DNA of 64,000 bases, taken from positions 5,476,001-5,540,000 of the forward strand of contig NZ_CP018319.1 in NCBI RefSeq assembly GCF_001952935.1, in the 5' to 3' direction. Made by a program: the position numbers and the translations under genes. The notes beneath the pieces were generated by a model. That model had not been told where the DNA came from, did not search any database, and saw nothing but the letters and a program-made list of their open reading frames with translations. Positions 36,744-45,291 of the stretch are shown here, in pieces (the stretch's first letter is position 1; every line of letters starts with the position of its first letter). Origin of the DNA: Pseudomonas frederiksbergensis (GTDB taxonomy: Bacteria > Pseudomonadota > Gammaproteobacteria > Pseudomonadales > Pseudomonadaceae).

Positions 36744-36776
36744 AAAAAATCGCAGCTTCGGGCTGCGATTTTTTTT
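36744..36776 (+). terminator. Rho-independent terminator after the lrp-type gene
   Basis: AAAAAATCGCAGC, a short TTCGG loop, then GCTGCGATTTTTTTT. The GC-rich stem with A-tract and T-tract is symmetrical, so it could stop transcription on both strands. It ends the transporter-lrp transcript 13 bases after the stop codon. Confidence 0.88.
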
Positions 36777-36914
36777 GTGTTCAGCTCCGCCGAATCGGCT
36801 GGGCCACACACGTTTTTCAGCCGTTTCCATCACGCCGCAGACACTTATCAACCGGGTTTTCCAGCCTGCGAAACAGACAATGAGTACCTCTCAGCCCTCA
36901 TTGAATCTGTGCCC

Positions 36915-37853
36915 ATGCAAACCACCAATACCGTTTTGATGATTCGCCCGACACGTTTCTCCTTCAATCAGGACACGGCGGCGAACAACCGTTTCCAGCA
37001 GCCGGCCGCCGTCAGCGAAGACGTGCAGCAAAAGGCCTTGCAAGAGTTCGATGGCTACGTTGCTGCGCTGCGCAACCACGGTGTCGAGGTCAGGGTGCAC
37101 AACGACCGCGAAGCGCCGCATACCCCGGATTCGATCTTCCCTAACAATTGGTGGAGCAGCCATCCCGACGGCACCTTGGTGCTGTACCCGATGCAGGGCC
37201 ACAACCGGCGTCTGGAACGGGACAAAGGCGTGCTTGACTGGCTGCGGGACGAGTACCGGGTCGAGCAGTTGCTCGACCTTTCCAGCCTCGAACAGCAGGA
37301 AGTGTTCCTCGAAGGCACCGGCAGCATGGTGCTGGATCGTCAGCAGCGGATTTGCTACGCCGGTTACTCCACCCGCACCCATGCCCGCGCCCTGGACCAG
37401 GTGGTCAGTCATTTGGGTTACGAGCTGTGCGCCTTCAACGCGGTGGACCGCCAAGGCGTCGCGATTTACCACACCAACGTGATGATGAGTGTCGGCACGC
37501 GCCTGGCCGTGGCCTGCCTGACGTCAGTTACGCACCCGACCGAACGCCTGGCCCTGCGTAAACGCCTGGAAGACAGCGGCAAACAGGTGATTGCCCTGAG
37601 CTGGGAGCAACTGGAAGCTTTCGCCGGCAACATGCTGGAAGTCCACAACGCTGCGGGCGAACCCTTGCTGGTGATGTCGCGCACGGCCTGGCAATCGCTG
37701 GATGCCGCCCAGCGTCGTTTGATCGAAACCCACGCCACGCCGCTCCCCGTGAACATCGACACCATCGAACGCATCGGCGGCGGCAGCGCGCGCTGCATGT
37801 TGGCCGAAGTCTTTCTGTCCAAACATCGGGCTACCCAGGAGCAAATGCAATGA
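36915..37853 (+). CDS. CtlX-type pentein hydrolase (citrulline-utilization / arginine-deiminase relative)
   Basis: 312 residues of the guanidino-group-modifying (pentein) superfamily. The sequence follows the CtlX group: VLMIRPTRFSFNQDTAANNR, DSIFPNNWWSSHPDGTLVLY, VFLEGTGSMVLDRQQRICYA, IYHTNVMMSVGTRLAVAC with the active His, and GGGSARCMLAEVFL near the C terminus with the nucleophile Cys. Penteins of this type hydrolyse arginine, methylarginine or citrulline-like substrates; which one is not decided by sequence. The ATG at 36915 is the only in-frame start that fits the family, though its ribosome site is weak. It overlaps the succinyltransferase gene by four bases and so is coupled to it. Confidence 0.85.
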   Translation: MQTTNTVLMIRPTRFSFNQDTAANNRFQQPAAVSEDVQQKALQEFDGYVAALRNHGVEVRVHNDREAPHTPDSIFPNNWWSSHPDGTLVLYPMQGHNRRLERDKGVLDWLRDEYRVEQLLDLSSLEQQEVFLEGTGSMVLDRQQRICYAGYSTRTHARALDQVVSHLGYELCAFNAVDRQGVAIYHTNVMMSVGTRLAVACLTSVTHPTERLALRKRLEDSGKQVIALSWEQLEAFAGNMLEVHNAAGEPLLVMSRTAWQSLDAAQRRLIETHATPLPVNIDTIERIGGGSARCMLAEVFLSKHRATQEQMQ

Positions 37854-38884
37854 TCGTTCGTCCAGCCACACCGGCAGACCTGCCGGCACTGTTAGCCCTG
37901 GCCCATAGCGCCGGAACCGGCTTGACCACCTTGCCGGCCGACGCGGGGCGTCTGCGCCAGCGTCTGGAATGGGCAGCGAAGACCTTCGCCGGCGAAGCCG
38001 AACGCGCCGATGCCGATTACCTGTTTGTGCTTGAGAATGACCAGCATGAAGCCATCGGCATCTGCGCACTGGCCGGGGCCGTCGGCCTGCGCGAGCCCTG
38101 GTACAACTACCGACTGGGCCTGTTTGTCGCGGCCTCGAAAAACCTCGGGATCAATCAGCAACTGCCGACGTTGTTCCTCGGTAACGACATGACCGGTCAC
38201 TCAGAACTGTGTTCACTGTTTCTGCATGCCGATCACCGCAGCGGTCTGAACGGGCGGTTGCTGTCCAAGGCGCGGTTCCTGTTTCTGGCGGAATTTCGTC
38301 AGCACTTCGGTGAGAAAGTCATCGCCGAGATGCGCGGCTACTCGGACGAAGAGGGCGTTTCACCGTTCTGGGAGGGCCTGGGTCGGCACTTCTTCAAGAT
38401 GGACTTTGCCGATGCCGACTATCTCACAGGGCTGGGCAACAAAACCTTCATCGCCGAGCTGATGCCCAAGTTTCCACTGCCCACCTGCCTGTTGGCTGAA
38501 GCGGCGCGAACCGTCATCGGGCGTGTTCACCCCAATACCGAACCGGCGCTGGGCATGCTCAAGGCTGAAGGATTCGAGCACCGCGACTACATCGACATCT
38601 TCGACGGCGGCCCGCTGATCGAATGCGCCACCGGGGAAATCCGTGCGGTGCGCGACAGCCAGGTGCTGCAACTGAGCATTGGCACACCGGGGGAGCAGGC
38701 GGCGACTTACCTGATTCATAACCGTCAATTTGCCGAGTGCCGGATTATCGCGGCACCGGCGCGGGTGGCCGCCGGGACGTTGATTGTCGATGCAGCAACT
38801 GCGAAGAGATTGGGATTGAGTGCCGGGTCATCGGTGCGCGCGGTGAGTCTGGCGGTGCCGGTGCGGCAACAGTCAGCAGCCTGA
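37850..38884 (+). CDS. Arginine N-succinyltransferase family protein (AstA/AruF-like)
   Basis: 344 residues of the AstA/AruFG family, which transfers succinyl from succinyl-CoA to the alpha-amino group of arginine or ornithine in the AST pathway. Matching stretches: MIVRPATPADLPALLALAHS, REPWYNYRLGLFVAASKNLG, LFLGNDMTGHSELCSLFLHA, FWEGLGRHFFKMDFADADYL and GRVHPNTEPALGMLKAEGF. Pseudomonads normally hold aruF and aruG in the aru operon with aruC, D, B and E; this copy stands alone with the CtlX-type gene. Coupled translation suggests the two act on one substrate, perhaps ornithine or citrulline produced by the hydrolase. Confidence 0.87.
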   Translation: MIVRPATPADLPALLALAHSAGTGLTTLPADAGRLRQRLEWAAKTFAGEAERADADYLFVLENDQHEAIGICALAGAVGLREPWYNYRLGLFVAASKNLGINQQLPTLFLGNDMTGHSELCSLFLHADHRSGLNGRLLSKARFLFLAEFRQHFGEKVIAEMRGYSDEEGVSPFWEGLGRHFFKMDFADADYLTGLGNKTFIAELMPKFPLPTCLLAEAARTVIGRVHPNTEPALGMLKAEGFEHRDYIDIFDGGPLIECATGEIRAVRDSQVLQLSIGTPGEQAATYLIHNRQFAECRIIAAPARVAAGTLIVDAATAKRLGLSAGSSVRAVSLAVPVRQQSAA

Positions 38885-38910
38885 ACAGATTTTTGGGTTG
38901 GCGCTGAACC

Positions 38911-39000
38911 TGTGGGAGCGAGCCTGCTCGCGATGGGGCGCTGTCAGTCAATATTGATTTGTATGACACACCGCCTTCGCGAGCAGGCTCGCTCCCACAG
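38911..39000. repeat. REP doublet 3 (GAGCCTGCTCGCGA variant)
   Basis: TGTGGGAGCGAGCCTGCTCG and its inverse bracket about 50 bases between the convergent succinyltransferase and HPP genes. Confidence 0.9.
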
Positions 39001-39015
39001 GGGATCTTTGTTTCT

Positions 39016-39723
39016 TCAGGTTCTACCGCTGAGGACTTCACCAATGCTGCGCCGTTTGGCATGCAACTCACTGGCATGGATCAATTGTTCAAGGTCTTCG
39101 GGTGTGACGTCGTAGAAGGCCTCCATGTCGGCAAGGGCCAGTTTCAGATCCGCGGCAGTGATCGCCTGGCTGTCGGTGGGCGGGCGGTCGGCCGGAACGA
39201 TGGACGCCGGTTCGCTGGCGCGTTTTGGGTAACGAATACGGGTCAGGTTGTTGTAGGCCAGGGCGCTGAGCAGCATGGTCGATCCACTGAGCATCACCGG
39301 GCCGAGGGCTTTCCAGTCCAGGGCAATGGTCGCCGGGTCTGCCAATACCAACAGCAACGCCAAGGCCCCGGCCGGTGGGTGCAGGCAACGCAGCCAGCAC
39401 ATCAGAATCAGCGCCATGCCGGCTGCCAGGCAAGCGCTGCCGAGGGTCCGCCCGAGCACGTGAGCGACCAGCAATGAAACCACCCCGGCGCTGAGGTAGC
39501 CGCCAAGAATCGACCAGGGCTGGGCAAGTGCGCCGGAGGACACTGCGAACAGCAGCACGGCCGATGCACCCAGCGGACCGATCAGGTGTTGCGCCACTTG
39601 CATTCCAAATACCTGGCTGCAGAGCCAGACGCTGAACATCGTGCCCAAGGACATGCCAATCGCGGCGCGGCTCCATTCGGAGGGGCGGGTGTTGATGGCA
39701 GCGGGAAACCAGCGAGCAAACAT
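39016..39723 (-). CDS. HPP-family inner-membrane protein
   Basis: 235 residues. After a short N terminus there are four to five hydrophobic spans (MSLGTMFSVWLCSQVFGMQV, IGPLGASAVLLFAVSSGALA, ILGGYLSAGVVSLLVAHVLG). The family signature WLRCLHPPAGALALLLVLA follows at about residues 113-131, and then a charged cytoplasmic tail of about 65 residues. HPP proteins have been linked to nitrite transport in chloroplasts and cyanobacteria; in proteobacteria the role is unknown. A strong minus-strand terminator upstream (39756-39789) separates it from the MFS gene, so it has its own promoter in the short interval 39724-39755 or depends on read-through. Confidence 0.88.
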   Translation of the reverse strand: MFARWFPAAINTRPSEWSRAAIGMSLGTMFSVWLCSQVFGMQVAQHLIGPLGASAVLLFAVSSGALAQPWSILGGYLSAGVVSLLVAHVLGRTLGSACLAAGMALILMCWLRCLHPPAGALALLLVLADPATIALDWKALGPVMLSGSTMLLSALAYNNLTRIRYPKRASEPASIVPADRPPTDSQAITAADLKLALADMEAFYDVTPEDLEQLIHASELHAKRRSIGEVLSGRT

Positions 39724-39755
39724 GAGTCAGACGATCCGTTGAAAAAAACCGAGGC

Positions 39756-39789
39756 AAAAAAAAGGCTTAGCTGGGATACCCAGAAAGCC
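39756..39789 (-). terminator. Rho-independent terminator ending the minus-strand lyase cluster
   Basis: On the minus strand GGCTTTCTGGG, loop TAT, CCCAGCTAAGCC, then eight T residues. It lies about 95 bases after the MFS stop codon and closes the cluster that begins near 48.5 kb. Confidence 0.85.
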
Positions 39790-39883
39790 CTTGAAGTTGT
39801 TCCAACTATTGGGGGAGGAACGGGGCACAGTGTGCCGCTCATTCCCGATGCTGACAAATTCATATTAATGCAGTTTTAGTGCA

Positions 39884-41062
39884 TTAATTTTGCTGTAAAG
39901 CCACCCGGCGACCGCTCATGAAACACAGCAAACCGCCCATCGCGGTCAATGCGCTCAGGGCATAAAACATCGTTGGCGCCGGGGTGTGCATCAGCAGGAA
40001 ACCGCAAATCACCGGGCTCAGGGCACCACCGAGGGCCGCGAGGTTTTGCGCGCCGTAATAACTGCCGCGCAGCTCTTCCGGCGCCAGGGTGTCAACGAAG
40101 AGGAATTCGGCGGGGTAAATGATCATTTCACCGAGGGTGAAGATGAACATGGCCACGCACCAGCTCACAAGGCTGTCGGCCAGGCTGAAGCCGATCAAAC
40201 CGACGATGAACAGGCTGGTACCGCCCGCGATCCAGTAACGCAATTGTTCGCGCTTGAGGAAACGACCGATCTGGTATTGCAGCAGGATCACGCTGATCGC
40301 ATTGCAGGCGAGCAGGGCGGCCATGGTTTCCAGTGCCCGTTTGGTGTCTTGAGTCACCAACAGGTATTGCGACAGGTACAGGGTGAAACGGCCATGGACC
40401 ACGGTGCTGAGCAGGCAGCCGCAGGTGAACATGATCAGCGTGCGGTCGTTTTTCAGAGTGATCAGGGTCTTGAGAAAACTCGTTGGCTGGCCAATCGCGG
40501 GAGCCTGGGCCGAATCCTTCGGTATCCCGATCATCAGGAAAATACTGAAGAACGCGATGCCGCCGGCGATCAGGAACGGTGCTATCGGATACACGCCGGC
40601 AATCACCACGCCCAGCATCGGGCCGGTGGCGTAGCCGATGTTGGTCAAGGTGTAGCGCAGGGAAAACGCCTTGGCGCGCTGGCCCACGGGCAGGTTTTCG
40701 CTGAGGATCGCCTTTGAACCGATCAGGAACAGTGCCGAGGCGGTTTCGGTGATCACCAGGGTGGCGGTGGTCAGGTAGAGGTTGTCGGCGAAAGTCAGCA
40801 GCACAAAGCCGATGGCGCTGGAGAGCATCGCCAGGATCAACAGCCGGCGCTTCTCGAGGCGGTCGATGATGTAACCGCCGTAGAGCGCGAGCAGGGTGGC
40901 GATGAAGACCGCGATGCCCAGCAGCAAGCCGACATCCTGTTGGTTGAGGCCGAGTTTGTTGCTCAGGAACAGCGTCAGCAGCGGGCTGGTAATGGCGCGG
41001 CTGACGACGATGGTCAGCGAAACGATCATCAACCGGCGGATAACGAGTGAGTAAGTGGCCAC
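39884..41062 (-). CDS. MFS transporter
   Basis: About 392 residues with twelve predicted spans. It has the MFS A-motif region GLLLGIAVFIATLLALYGGY then IIDRLEKRRLL, and repeated segments YTLTNIGYATGPMLGVVIAG and LADSLVSWCVAMFIFTLGEM. The layout resembles the MdtH/YjjL-like drug-efflux or exporter branch. The start is uncertain: GTG at 41062 has AAGGA at somewhat long spacing, and the frame is open to 41110. It is the last gene of the lyase cluster, 17 bases after the MmgE/PrpD stop, and is followed by a strong terminator. Export of a toxic intermediate, or import of the substrate, are both possible. Confidence 0.82.
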   Translation of the reverse strand: MATYSLVIRRLMIVSLTIVVSRAITSPLLTLFLSNKLGLNQQDVGLLLGIAVFIATLLALYGGYIIDRLEKRRLLILAMLSSAIGFVLLTFADNLYLTTATLVITETASALFLIGSKAILSENLPVGQRAKAFSLRYTLTNIGYATGPMLGVVIAGVYPIAPFLIAGGIAFFSIFLMIGIPKDSAQAPAIGQPTSFLKTLITLKNDRTLIMFTCGCLLSTVVHGRFTLYLSQYLLVTQDTKRALETMAALLACNAISVILLQYQIGRFLKREQLRYWIAGGTSLFIVGLIGFSLADSLVSWCVAMFIFTLGEMIIYPAEFLFVDTLAPEELRGSYYGAQNLAALGGALSPVICGFLLMHTPAPTMFYALSALTAMGGLLCFMSGRRVALQQN

Positions 41063-41078
41063 GGTGGTGCAAATATCC

Positions 41079-42554
41079 TTATTTAATGTTCTCTGAGTGA
41101 TCGTACCCACGTCGAGGCGTCGAACCGTCTGCGTGGGAATGCCTCACCGGACGCTCTGCGTCCGCTTCGGCAGGGACGCGGAGCGTCCCGGGCTGCATTC
41201 CCACGCGGAGCGTGGGAACGATCGACAACTCAATGGATTCCAATTCTTCAATCCGCCACAACTGCTCAAGCAGTTCTGCCGCTTGCCCCCGCGGCATCAC
41301 CCGCAACGCCAGGCTGAAAAACTTCTCCTCCAGCGCCGCATCACTCAACGGATTGCCCGGCGCACCCAATGGCGGGTCGACACACAGGCTCGCCTGCCGA
41401 CCGTCCACGGTCCGCACGCTGACGATGGGCTCGCCATCCTCTGACAGTTGCGGATCCACTTCAAGACGGATGCGCGACATCCAGTGAGCAATCCGTGGAT
41501 CGCCCCGTTGTTCATCGTCATACGCCTCCAGCCGGCAATGCCCCTGCACCAGCCGGGCTGCGAGGGCATACGGCAGGCTCATCTGCGCCGCCGCCAGCGT
41601 ACCGACGTCGCGCCCGCCGCACATGTCCTGAAGAAACCCGCACAACGACACCCGGACATCCTCGACCTGATCTGTGCTGACCTGCAGTTGATCCAGCAAC
41701 AGCCCCAGCGCATCGATGGCGGAATGCGTTCCGCGACATGCGGCGTAGGGTTTGATCGAACAGCGAGCGAGTTTCCATACGACGCCCAGATCGGCATCCA
41801 GCGCGTCAGGTTGTGAGCTCTCACCGGCCAGGGTTTTCAGAAACCCGCCCCAGACATCATCGAACAACTTCGTCGGCCCGGTGATGCCTCTTTGCGCAAA
41901 TCGCGCCGCCAGCAATCCACCCTCGGCGGCACGGCCACTGTGAAGTTTTTTACTTTGCGAACCGTCGTGAATAAACGCCCATAACCCCCCACTGAAACTG
42001 CCGGCAATGCCCAGCGCCGAGACGGTTTGCGCGGTATCCAGTCCGAGAATTCGCGCACTGGCCGCCGCCGCACCGAACACGCCGCAGGTGGCGGTGGAGT
42101 GCCAGCCGGCGCCGTTGTGGGCTGAATAGCTGCCACAGGCTTCGAGCACCCGGCGGCCGATTTCGTAGCCGATTACCACAGCGGTGATCAGCTCCCGGCC
42201 ATTCACCGATTGTCCAGACATCGACACCGCCGCCATGACTGCCGGCAGCACCACCGCGCCGGAGTGGTCGCAACCACCGGTGTCGTCCAGTTCCAGGGCA
42301 TGGGCGGCGACACCATTGAGCAGGGCGGCCTGGGCCGCGCCAGTGCGTTGATCGGTGCCCCAGATCAGCGTGTTCCCGACCTCACCGTCGAAGACCTGCC
42401 GTGCCTGCTTCGCGACATCACTGCCAGCCCCGGCCAGGGTCGCGCCGAAGGTGTCGAGTATGTGTCGCTTGGCTTGTGCCACTAGTGCAGGCGGCAAGTC
42501 TTCGAATCGGCTGTCGACGCAGAACTGCGCCAAACGCTGCATCCGCTCACTCAT
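41079..42554 (-). CDS. MmgE/PrpD-family protein with a repeat-derived C-terminal tail
   Basis: 491 residues. The family includes 2-methylcitrate dehydratase, cis-aconitate decarboxylase and iminodisuccinate epimerase. Family stretches: DLPPALVAQAKRHILDTFGA, HALELDDTGGCDHSGAVVLP, NGAGWHSTATCGVFGAAAAS, HDGSQSKKLHSGRAAEGGLL and IKPYAACRGTHSAIDALGLL, with conserved Asp/His residues of the helical domain. The natural protein ends near LEQLWRIEELESIEL. The last 45 or so residues (IVPTLRVGMQPGTLRVP and onwards) are translated from a palindromic repeat at 41098-41223. It overlaps the upstream hydrolase gene by four bases. Confidence 0.88.
   Translation of the reverse strand: MSERMQRLAQFCVDSRFEDLPPALVAQAKRHILDTFGATLAGAGSDVAKQARQVFDGEVGNTLIWGTDQRTGAAQAALLNGVAAHALELDDTGGCDHSGAVVLPAVMAAVSMSGQSVNGRELITAVVIGYEIGRRVLEACGSYSAHNGAGWHSTATCGVFGAAAASARILGLDTAQTVSALGIAGSFSGGLWAFIHDGSQSKKLHSGRAAEGGLLAARFAQRGITGPTKLFDDVWGGFLKTLAGESSQPDALDADLGVVWKLARCSIKPYAACRGTHSAIDALGLLLDQLQVSTDQVEDVRVSLCGFLQDMCGGRDVGTLAAAQMSLPYALAARLVQGHCRLEAYDDEQRGDPRIAHWMSRIRLEVDPQLSEDGEPIVSVRTVDGRQASLCVDPPLGAPGNPLSDAALEEKFFSLALRVMPRGQAAELLEQLWRIEELESIELSIVPTLRVGMQPGTLRVPAEADAERPVRHSHADGSTPRRGYDHSENIK
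41098..41223. repeat. GATC-bounded palindromic repeat, copy 5, inside a gene end
   Basis: Left end GATCGTACCCAC, right end GCGTGGGAACGATC, inner arms GGACGCTCTGCGTCC and GGGACGCGGAGCGTCCC. About 16 extra bases interrupt the left arm after 41110. Unlike the other copies it is read in frame as the tail of the MmgE/PrpD protein. Confidence 0.88.
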
Positions 42555-43438
42555 GAAAGGTAATCCCGATAATGCCGCTCATACACGGCCGCCGGATGGT
42601 CCTCGGTCACAGGCCGCGCCGATTCGGCCCACCATTGAGCAACGTCGGCGCCTGTGGCAATCCACACGTCGTCGTGCTGTTGAATCCCCTCCAGCAACTC
42701 GCGCAACACGCCAATCCGCCCGGGTGTCGCAATGATTTCCGGGTGCAGTCGCAGCACATAACACAGGCCGAATCGGTGAAACCCGGCGAAGTCCAGTTGC
42801 AGGTTGCCCAGGGTATGGCTGTAAGAGGCGATCCGCGATTGCGCCGGCGGCACGGCCGGGCTCAGGTTGAAGGCGAAGTAGGGTTCGTCTTCCAGTTCGT
42901 AGTGCAACGGCAACTCGATGACGTCGGGCGCCGTCGGATGTGCGAATGGCAAATCATCGCCACGCCACGACGATGACCAGCGAAAGCCGTGATTCTTCAA
43001 CGCTTCGATGAAGCCCGGTGCACCGTTGCCGGCCGGGATGCGAAAGCCTGTTGGACGCTGGCCAGTCAGCGAGGTCAACGCCTCGCAGCCTTTGGCAATC
43101 TCGGCGCTTTGCTCGTTGAGGCTCAGTGTGTCGTAATTCTGGTGGCGATACCCGGCGCAGGCGATCTCATGTCCACCGGCCTGGATTGCCCGAATGTGCC
43201 CGGGGTTTTCCTCGGCGACGATACCGGGCACAAACCAGCTGCTGGAAACCCCCAGTTCTTCGAATAAACCGAGCAAACGGTCGACGCCGCGTTGGGTGCC
43301 ATAGCGCCAGACCGACAGCGTCTTGTCGCGCCCGGCGACCTCCGGGGCCTGGGTGAGGATGCCGTGGATGTCGTTGTAATCGACGGTCAGTACCACGGCG
43401 CAACGGTAGCCTTTTGGCCAGACAGTGGAATCAGCCAT
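42551..43438 (-). CDS. Polysaccharide-deacetylase-fold (NodB/PuuE-like) protein, divergent zinc site
   Basis: 295 residues of the NodB/PuuE group, which hydrolyses C-N bonds in N-acetylated sugars, allantoin or other amides. Landmarks: CAVVLTVDYNDIHG (motif 1, Asp20 and Asp23), SSSWFVPGIVAEENPGHIRA, GGHEIACAGYRHQNYDTLS, TGFRIPAGNGAPGFIEALKN and LRLHPEIIATPGRIGVLREL. The metal motif that reads HGYxH in the sister protein is AGYRH here (Ala95), so one zinc-ligand His is missing. The start lies within the end of the sister gene (eight-base overlap) and its end overlaps the MmgE/PrpD start, so all three are coupled. It may be a non-catalytic or altered partner. Confidence 0.87.
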   Translation of the reverse strand: MADSTVWPKGYRCAVVLTVDYNDIHGILTQAPEVAGRDKTLSVWRYGTQRGVDRLLGLFEELGVSSSWFVPGIVAEENPGHIRAIQAGGHEIACAGYRHQNYDTLSLNEQSAEIAKGCEALTSLTGQRPTGFRIPAGNGAPGFIEALKNHGFRWSSSWRGDDLPFAHPTAPDVIELPLHYELEDEPYFAFNLSPAVPPAQSRIASYSHTLGNLQLDFAGFHRFGLCYVLRLHPEIIATPGRIGVLRELLEGIQQHDDVWIATGADVAQWWAESARPVTEDHPAAVYERHYRDYLS

Positions 43439-44279
43439 GGTGATGCTCCTTCAGCCACCAGTGGGCGACATCGCGGCAGGTGGCGAACCACACGTCATCA
43501 CGCTGGCGCATGTGTTCGAAGAGTTTCTCCAGCAGTAGGATGCGACCCGGTTTGCCGGTGATCTTGGGGTGGAACAGGGTGGTCAGGCACAGTCCTTCGT
43601 TCATGGCGCCGTCGTATTCGCGGCACCAGTTATCGAGGGTCAGTGCGTAGCTGGCGGTGCGGTCCAGCCCGGAAGGAAAGTCCGGCGCGCGGGTGTAGGC
43701 GAGGGAGGCGTAGTCGTCCATTTCCCAGCGGCCGGGGATTTCCACCAGCGGCGTGTCGTGCCCCGGTACTTTCACCAGGTATGGCCGGTCATCGCCGCGC
43801 ATGCTGCTGGAGTAGGTCACGCCAGCCTCCACCAGCATCGCCGGGGTTTCGGCCCGCCAGTCACCGGACGGGGTGCGAAACCCTTCGGCGCGGATGTTCA
43901 GGTGTTTCCAGAACACCTCGCGGGATTTCTTCATCACGTCCTTTTGCTGTTCCAGCGTCAGGGCGTAAAAGGATTCGTGTTTGTAGCCGTGGTAGGCCAC
44001 TTCATGCCCGCGCTCGACAATCGCCTGGCATTGTTTTGGCCAGTTCTCCACGACCCAGGCCGGGACGAAAAACGTCGTTGGGATTTGGTAGGCGTCGAGC
44101 ACATCGAGGATGCGGGGCAAGGCGCGGTAAGGGCCGTAACCGCCGAAACCGAAGTACTCGGGCTTGCGCCAGATCGAACCGTTGAGCATGGCATCGCCGG
44201 TCGGGCCGTCGAGGTCGAAGGCCAGGGCGAGGCAGGCTTTGTGTTGGTCGGGCCAGGTGGGTTGTGGCAAGGAGGACAT
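43431..44279 (-). CDS. Polysaccharide-deacetylase-fold (NodB/PgdA/PuuE-like) hydrolase
   Basis: 282 residues. Motif 1 ALAFDLDGPTG (Asp22, Asp24), zinc motif VAYHGYKHES (His97, His101), then AEGFRTPSGDWRAETPAMLV and a C-terminal TTLFHPKITGKPGRILLLEK with the last His. This is the cyclic-imidase/peptidoglycan-deacetylase-like branch that also holds PuuE allantoinase. There is no signal peptide, so it acts in the cytoplasm, not on cell wall. ATG at 44279 has GGAG seven bases upstream; an earlier ATG does not. Its zinc site is complete, unlike that of its downstream paralogue. Confidence 0.88.
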   Translation of the reverse strand: MSSLPQPTWPDQHKACLALAFDLDGPTGDAMLNGSIWRKPEYFGFGGYGPYRALPRILDVLDAYQIPTTFFVPAWVVENWPKQCQAIVERGHEVAYHGYKHESFYALTLEQQKDVMKKSREVFWKHLNIRAEGFRTPSGDWRAETPAMLVEAGVTYSSSMRGDDRPYLVKVPGHDTPLVEIPGRWEMDDYASLAYTRAPDFPSGLDRTASYALTLDNWCREYDGAMNEGLCLTTLFHPKITGKPGRILLLEKLFEHMRQRDDVWFATCRDVAHWWLKEHHHG

Positions 44280-44315
44280 GTGGTGCTCCATTTATTCATC
44301 GGTAAAACGCAACCC

Positions 44316-44404
44316 TGTGGGAGCGGGCTTGCTCGCGAATGCGGTGTGTCAGTCAGCAGTGATGTGAATGACACACCGCATTCGCGAGCAAGCCCGCTCC
44401 CACA
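44316..44404. repeat. REP doublet 4
   Basis: TGTGGGAGCGGGCTTGCTCG and its inverse with about 45 bases between, placed between the binding-protein and hydrolase genes of the lyase cluster. Confidence 0.9.
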
Positions 44405-44427
44405 TTTGGTCCGGGTCACCTGCTTGA

Positions 44428-45252
44428 TTATTTTCCGGCGTTAATGGTCACAGTCTTGATCGCACCCAGTTCCAGGTCCCACTTCTTCAGGATCGCCTGG
44501 TAGCTGCCGTCATCCACCATGCTCTGCAACGCGACCTTCACCGCCTCGCTCAGCTCAGGCTTTTTCTTGCTCACGCCCAGCCCGGTGAACTGCTTGGAGA
44601 TCGGCAGGCCCACGGTTTTGTACATGTCCTTTTCCTGAGTCTTCAGGTAGGACAGGGTCTCGCTGCCCTGCATGGCCGCATCGATACGGCTCTGACGCAA
44701 TTGCGCGCGGGCATCGGCCGAGCCTTCGGTGCCGATCACGTTGATCGCAGGCTTGCCGGCGGCTTCGCAATTGGCCTTGCTCCACTCGGCGATTTCCGCC
44801 GGGAAGGTGGTGCGGCGGCTGGTGCCGACTTTCTTGCCACACAGGTCGATGATCTCGTTGAAATCCTTGTTCTTCTGCAAGGTGTAGAACTGCGGACCGC
44901 TGGTGAAGTAGTCAACGAAGGTCACGCTGGCCTGACGTTCGGCGGTGTCGGTCATGCCCGACATCACCATGTCCACACGGTCGGTGGTCAGCGCATTGAT
45001 CATTTGCTCGAAGCCGGTTTCCTGCCATTTGATCTTCACGCCCAGACGTTCGGCCAAGGCATTGCCCAGGTCATAGTCGAGACCGGTGAGGGTGTTGGTG
45101 GCCGGGTCCTTGAAGTCCATCGGCGGGTAGTTCGGCATGATCGCTACGACGACCTCGCCCTTGGCCTTGATGCTGGCCGGCAATTCGGCGGCGAAGGTGA
45201 AGCCGGAAGCCATAACGCCTGCGAGTACTGCTGGAATAACGAAGTTCTTCAT
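44428..45252 (-). CDS. Polar amino-acid ABC transporter substrate-binding protein
   Basis: 274 residues with a signal peptide (FVIPAVLAGVMASGFTFAAE). The mature domain is a family-3 solute-binding protein: VVVAIMPNYPPMDFKDPATN, LAERLGVKIKWQETGFEQMI, MVMSGMTDTAERQASVTFVD and GKKVGTSRRTTFPAEI. This group usually binds acidic, polar or modified amino acids. It delivers substrate to the permease and ATPase encoded upstream in the same cluster and shows only distant similarity to the binding protein at 33133. Confidence 0.88.
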   Translation of the reverse strand: MKNFVIPAVLAGVMASGFTFAAELPASIKAKGEVVVAIMPNYPPMDFKDPATNTLTGLDYDLGNALAERLGVKIKWQETGFEQMINALTTDRVDMVMSGMTDTAERQASVTFVDYFTSGPQFYTLQKNKDFNEIIDLCGKKVGTSRRTTFPAEIAEWSKANCEAAGKPAINVIGTEGSADARAQLRQSRIDAAMQGSETLSYLKTQEKDMYKTVGLPISKQFTGLGVSKKKPELSEAVKVALQSMVDDGSYQAILKKWDLELGAIKTVTINAGK

Positions 45253-45291
45253 GGTCGTTCTCTTATGAGTGTTGTGAGCGCCAAAGGACGC

